From assembly GCA_029936295.1 (NCBI GenBank), contig JAPYTH010000019.1:1-35498 (forward strand): 35,498 nt of DNA, in the 5' to 3' direction. This DNA comes from TMED109 sp015660425. Its GTDB lineage: Bacteria > Pseudomonadota > Alphaproteobacteria > TMED109. Positions within the stretch are counted from its first letter, which is position 1. Each line of letters opens with the position of its first letter. Positions 34,884-35,498 of this stretch are shown here, piece by piece. The position numbers and the translations under genes were made by a program. The notes beneath the pieces are model-generated. The model was not told the DNA's origin. It worked only from the letters and a program-made list of their open reading frames with translations, and made no database searches.

Positions 34884-35336
34884 TAAAAATTATTTTATGT
34901 ATAGCATCAAAAAATAATTCTTCTAATTTATTTAGCTTTAGAAATATTATCTGTTACTAGCGACACTCTATCAAGTGAGTAAAGAATTGGTTTGGATAGA
35001 GATGAGTTTTGCTTAATAAAATTTTCTCAACAGGAGTGGAAAGAACGAGGAGATCACTCTATTAATGAAATCGTTAATCTTAAAAGGCTAGATGATCTTT
35101 TTAAAGAATTAAATTTGGAGTATCCAAACGTTATTCTAATGGATATTGATGCACATGAAGTGTGCGCTATGAAAGGTATGGAGAAAATATTATCTTCAGA
35201 TACGCTAAGAGCTATTATAATTGAGGTTCGCCAATCTACCTGCGAAGATGTGCATAAAATGCTTACATCACATGGTTTTAACTGTAACGAAAACTTTTCT
35301 GAAAGTGTTGGGAACTTAATCTATACCAAGAGTTAG
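34868..35336 (+). pseudogene. Decayed FkbM-family methyltransferase remnant
   Basis: The frame 34992-35336 (114 codons from a TTG without a ribosome-binding site) encodes IVNLKRLDDLF, YPNVILMDIDAHEVCAMKGM and LRAIIIEV. This is the C-terminal half of an FkbM/Methyltransf_21 domain, in which the Asp-x-Asp lies by the S-adenosylmethionine pocket. The upstream part of the domain is missing. The same frame continues upstream past an in-frame TAA (34980-34982) as EILSVTSDTLSSE. A different frame from 34868 reads ISLPIKIILCIASKNNSSNLF, which resembles the segment that normally precedes it. This looks like one gene broken by a stop and a frameshift, and truncated at its 5' end. Identity of the C-terminal part is fairly sure; the upstream remnant is tentative. 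Confidence 0.6.
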
Positions 35337-35498
35337 TGAACGGTACAGTCCTGAAATAAATTAACACTTTATTTAACTTATTTTAGGAAAAAAGATGTCA
35401 AATAAAAATAATTGAGTGGATTTGAAGGGTTAAATAACTTTTTCACATAAAGTAACTTTAATACTTTAATTTTTTATATAGAGCACAACCACCAAAAA

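Noticed and set aside
35448..35475. Possible terminator TAAAGT/ACTTTA followed by T6 near the window end
   Set aside because: The stem is only six A+T-rich pairs with a nine-base loop; in this composition it is not better than chance. The tail 35337-35498 holds no gene I can support; the small frame MSNKNN at 35395 is too short.
1..35498. CRISPR arrays, insertion sequences, prophage genes or integrase-type islands
   Set aside because: No regularly spaced repeats, transposase or integrase motifs, or tRNA-flanking direct repeats were seen anywhere in the window.

Overview
The window is about 70% A+T by eye, gene-dense, and looks like a chromosome segment of a free-living, probably marine, alphaproteobacterium. 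The strongest taxonomic evidence is a circularly permuted (two-piece type) tmRNA gene followed directly by an alphaproteobacterial-type SspB gene. The hflK-hflC-DUF2065-Do protease order, ThyX, a TRAP transporter and molybdenum-hydroxylase genes fit this. I cannot name the genus. Three runs of exactly 100 N (8179-8278, 17755-17854, 24011-24110) are scaffold gaps of unknown true length. They truncate four genes.

Left part (1-15.1 kb, mostly housekeeping). A minus-strand cluster reads hflK, hflC, a DUF2065 protein, a Do/DegP-type protease, miaA and ilvB (cut by the window edge). Divergent from it is the Fe-S carrier mrp, which runs toward thyX. After the first gap come ssrA (tag AANDNSREVALAA), sspB and a class I fumarase on the plus strand. 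A glutathione S-transferase-like gene and a very large AsmA-family gene follow on the minus strand.

Middle part (15.1-24 kb, oxidative catabolism and export). A Tat-exported two-subunit GMC dehydrogenase operon ends in a clear terminator. A DUF4389 membrane protein is transcribed away from it. Then comes a minus-strand operon of an MFS transporter, a zinc alcohol dehydrogenase and a class II aldolase. A plus-strand DUF1800/DUF1501 pair of exported proteins follows.

Right part (24.1-35.5 kb). A TRAP transporter (DctQ, DctM; no DctP seen) is followed by an exported rhodanese, a cytochrome c, a CoxG-like protein, and the 2Fe-2S and FAD subunits of a molybdenum hydroxylase. XdhC then appears as two overlapping genes, followed by a fused molybdopterin-binding/nucleotidyltransferase protein. 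The catalytic molybdenum subunit is absent from the visible sequence. A HAD hydrolase, an enolase-superfamily sugar-acid-type enzyme, msrA and a nitronate-monooxygenase-like gene follow. The end holds what looks like a decayed FkbM methyltransferase.

The accessory half is consistent with uptake of small organic or sugar acids (MFS, TRAP) and their oxidation by periplasmic and cytoplasmic dehydrogenases, with electrons possibly passed to cytochrome c. That integration is inference from neighbourhood only.
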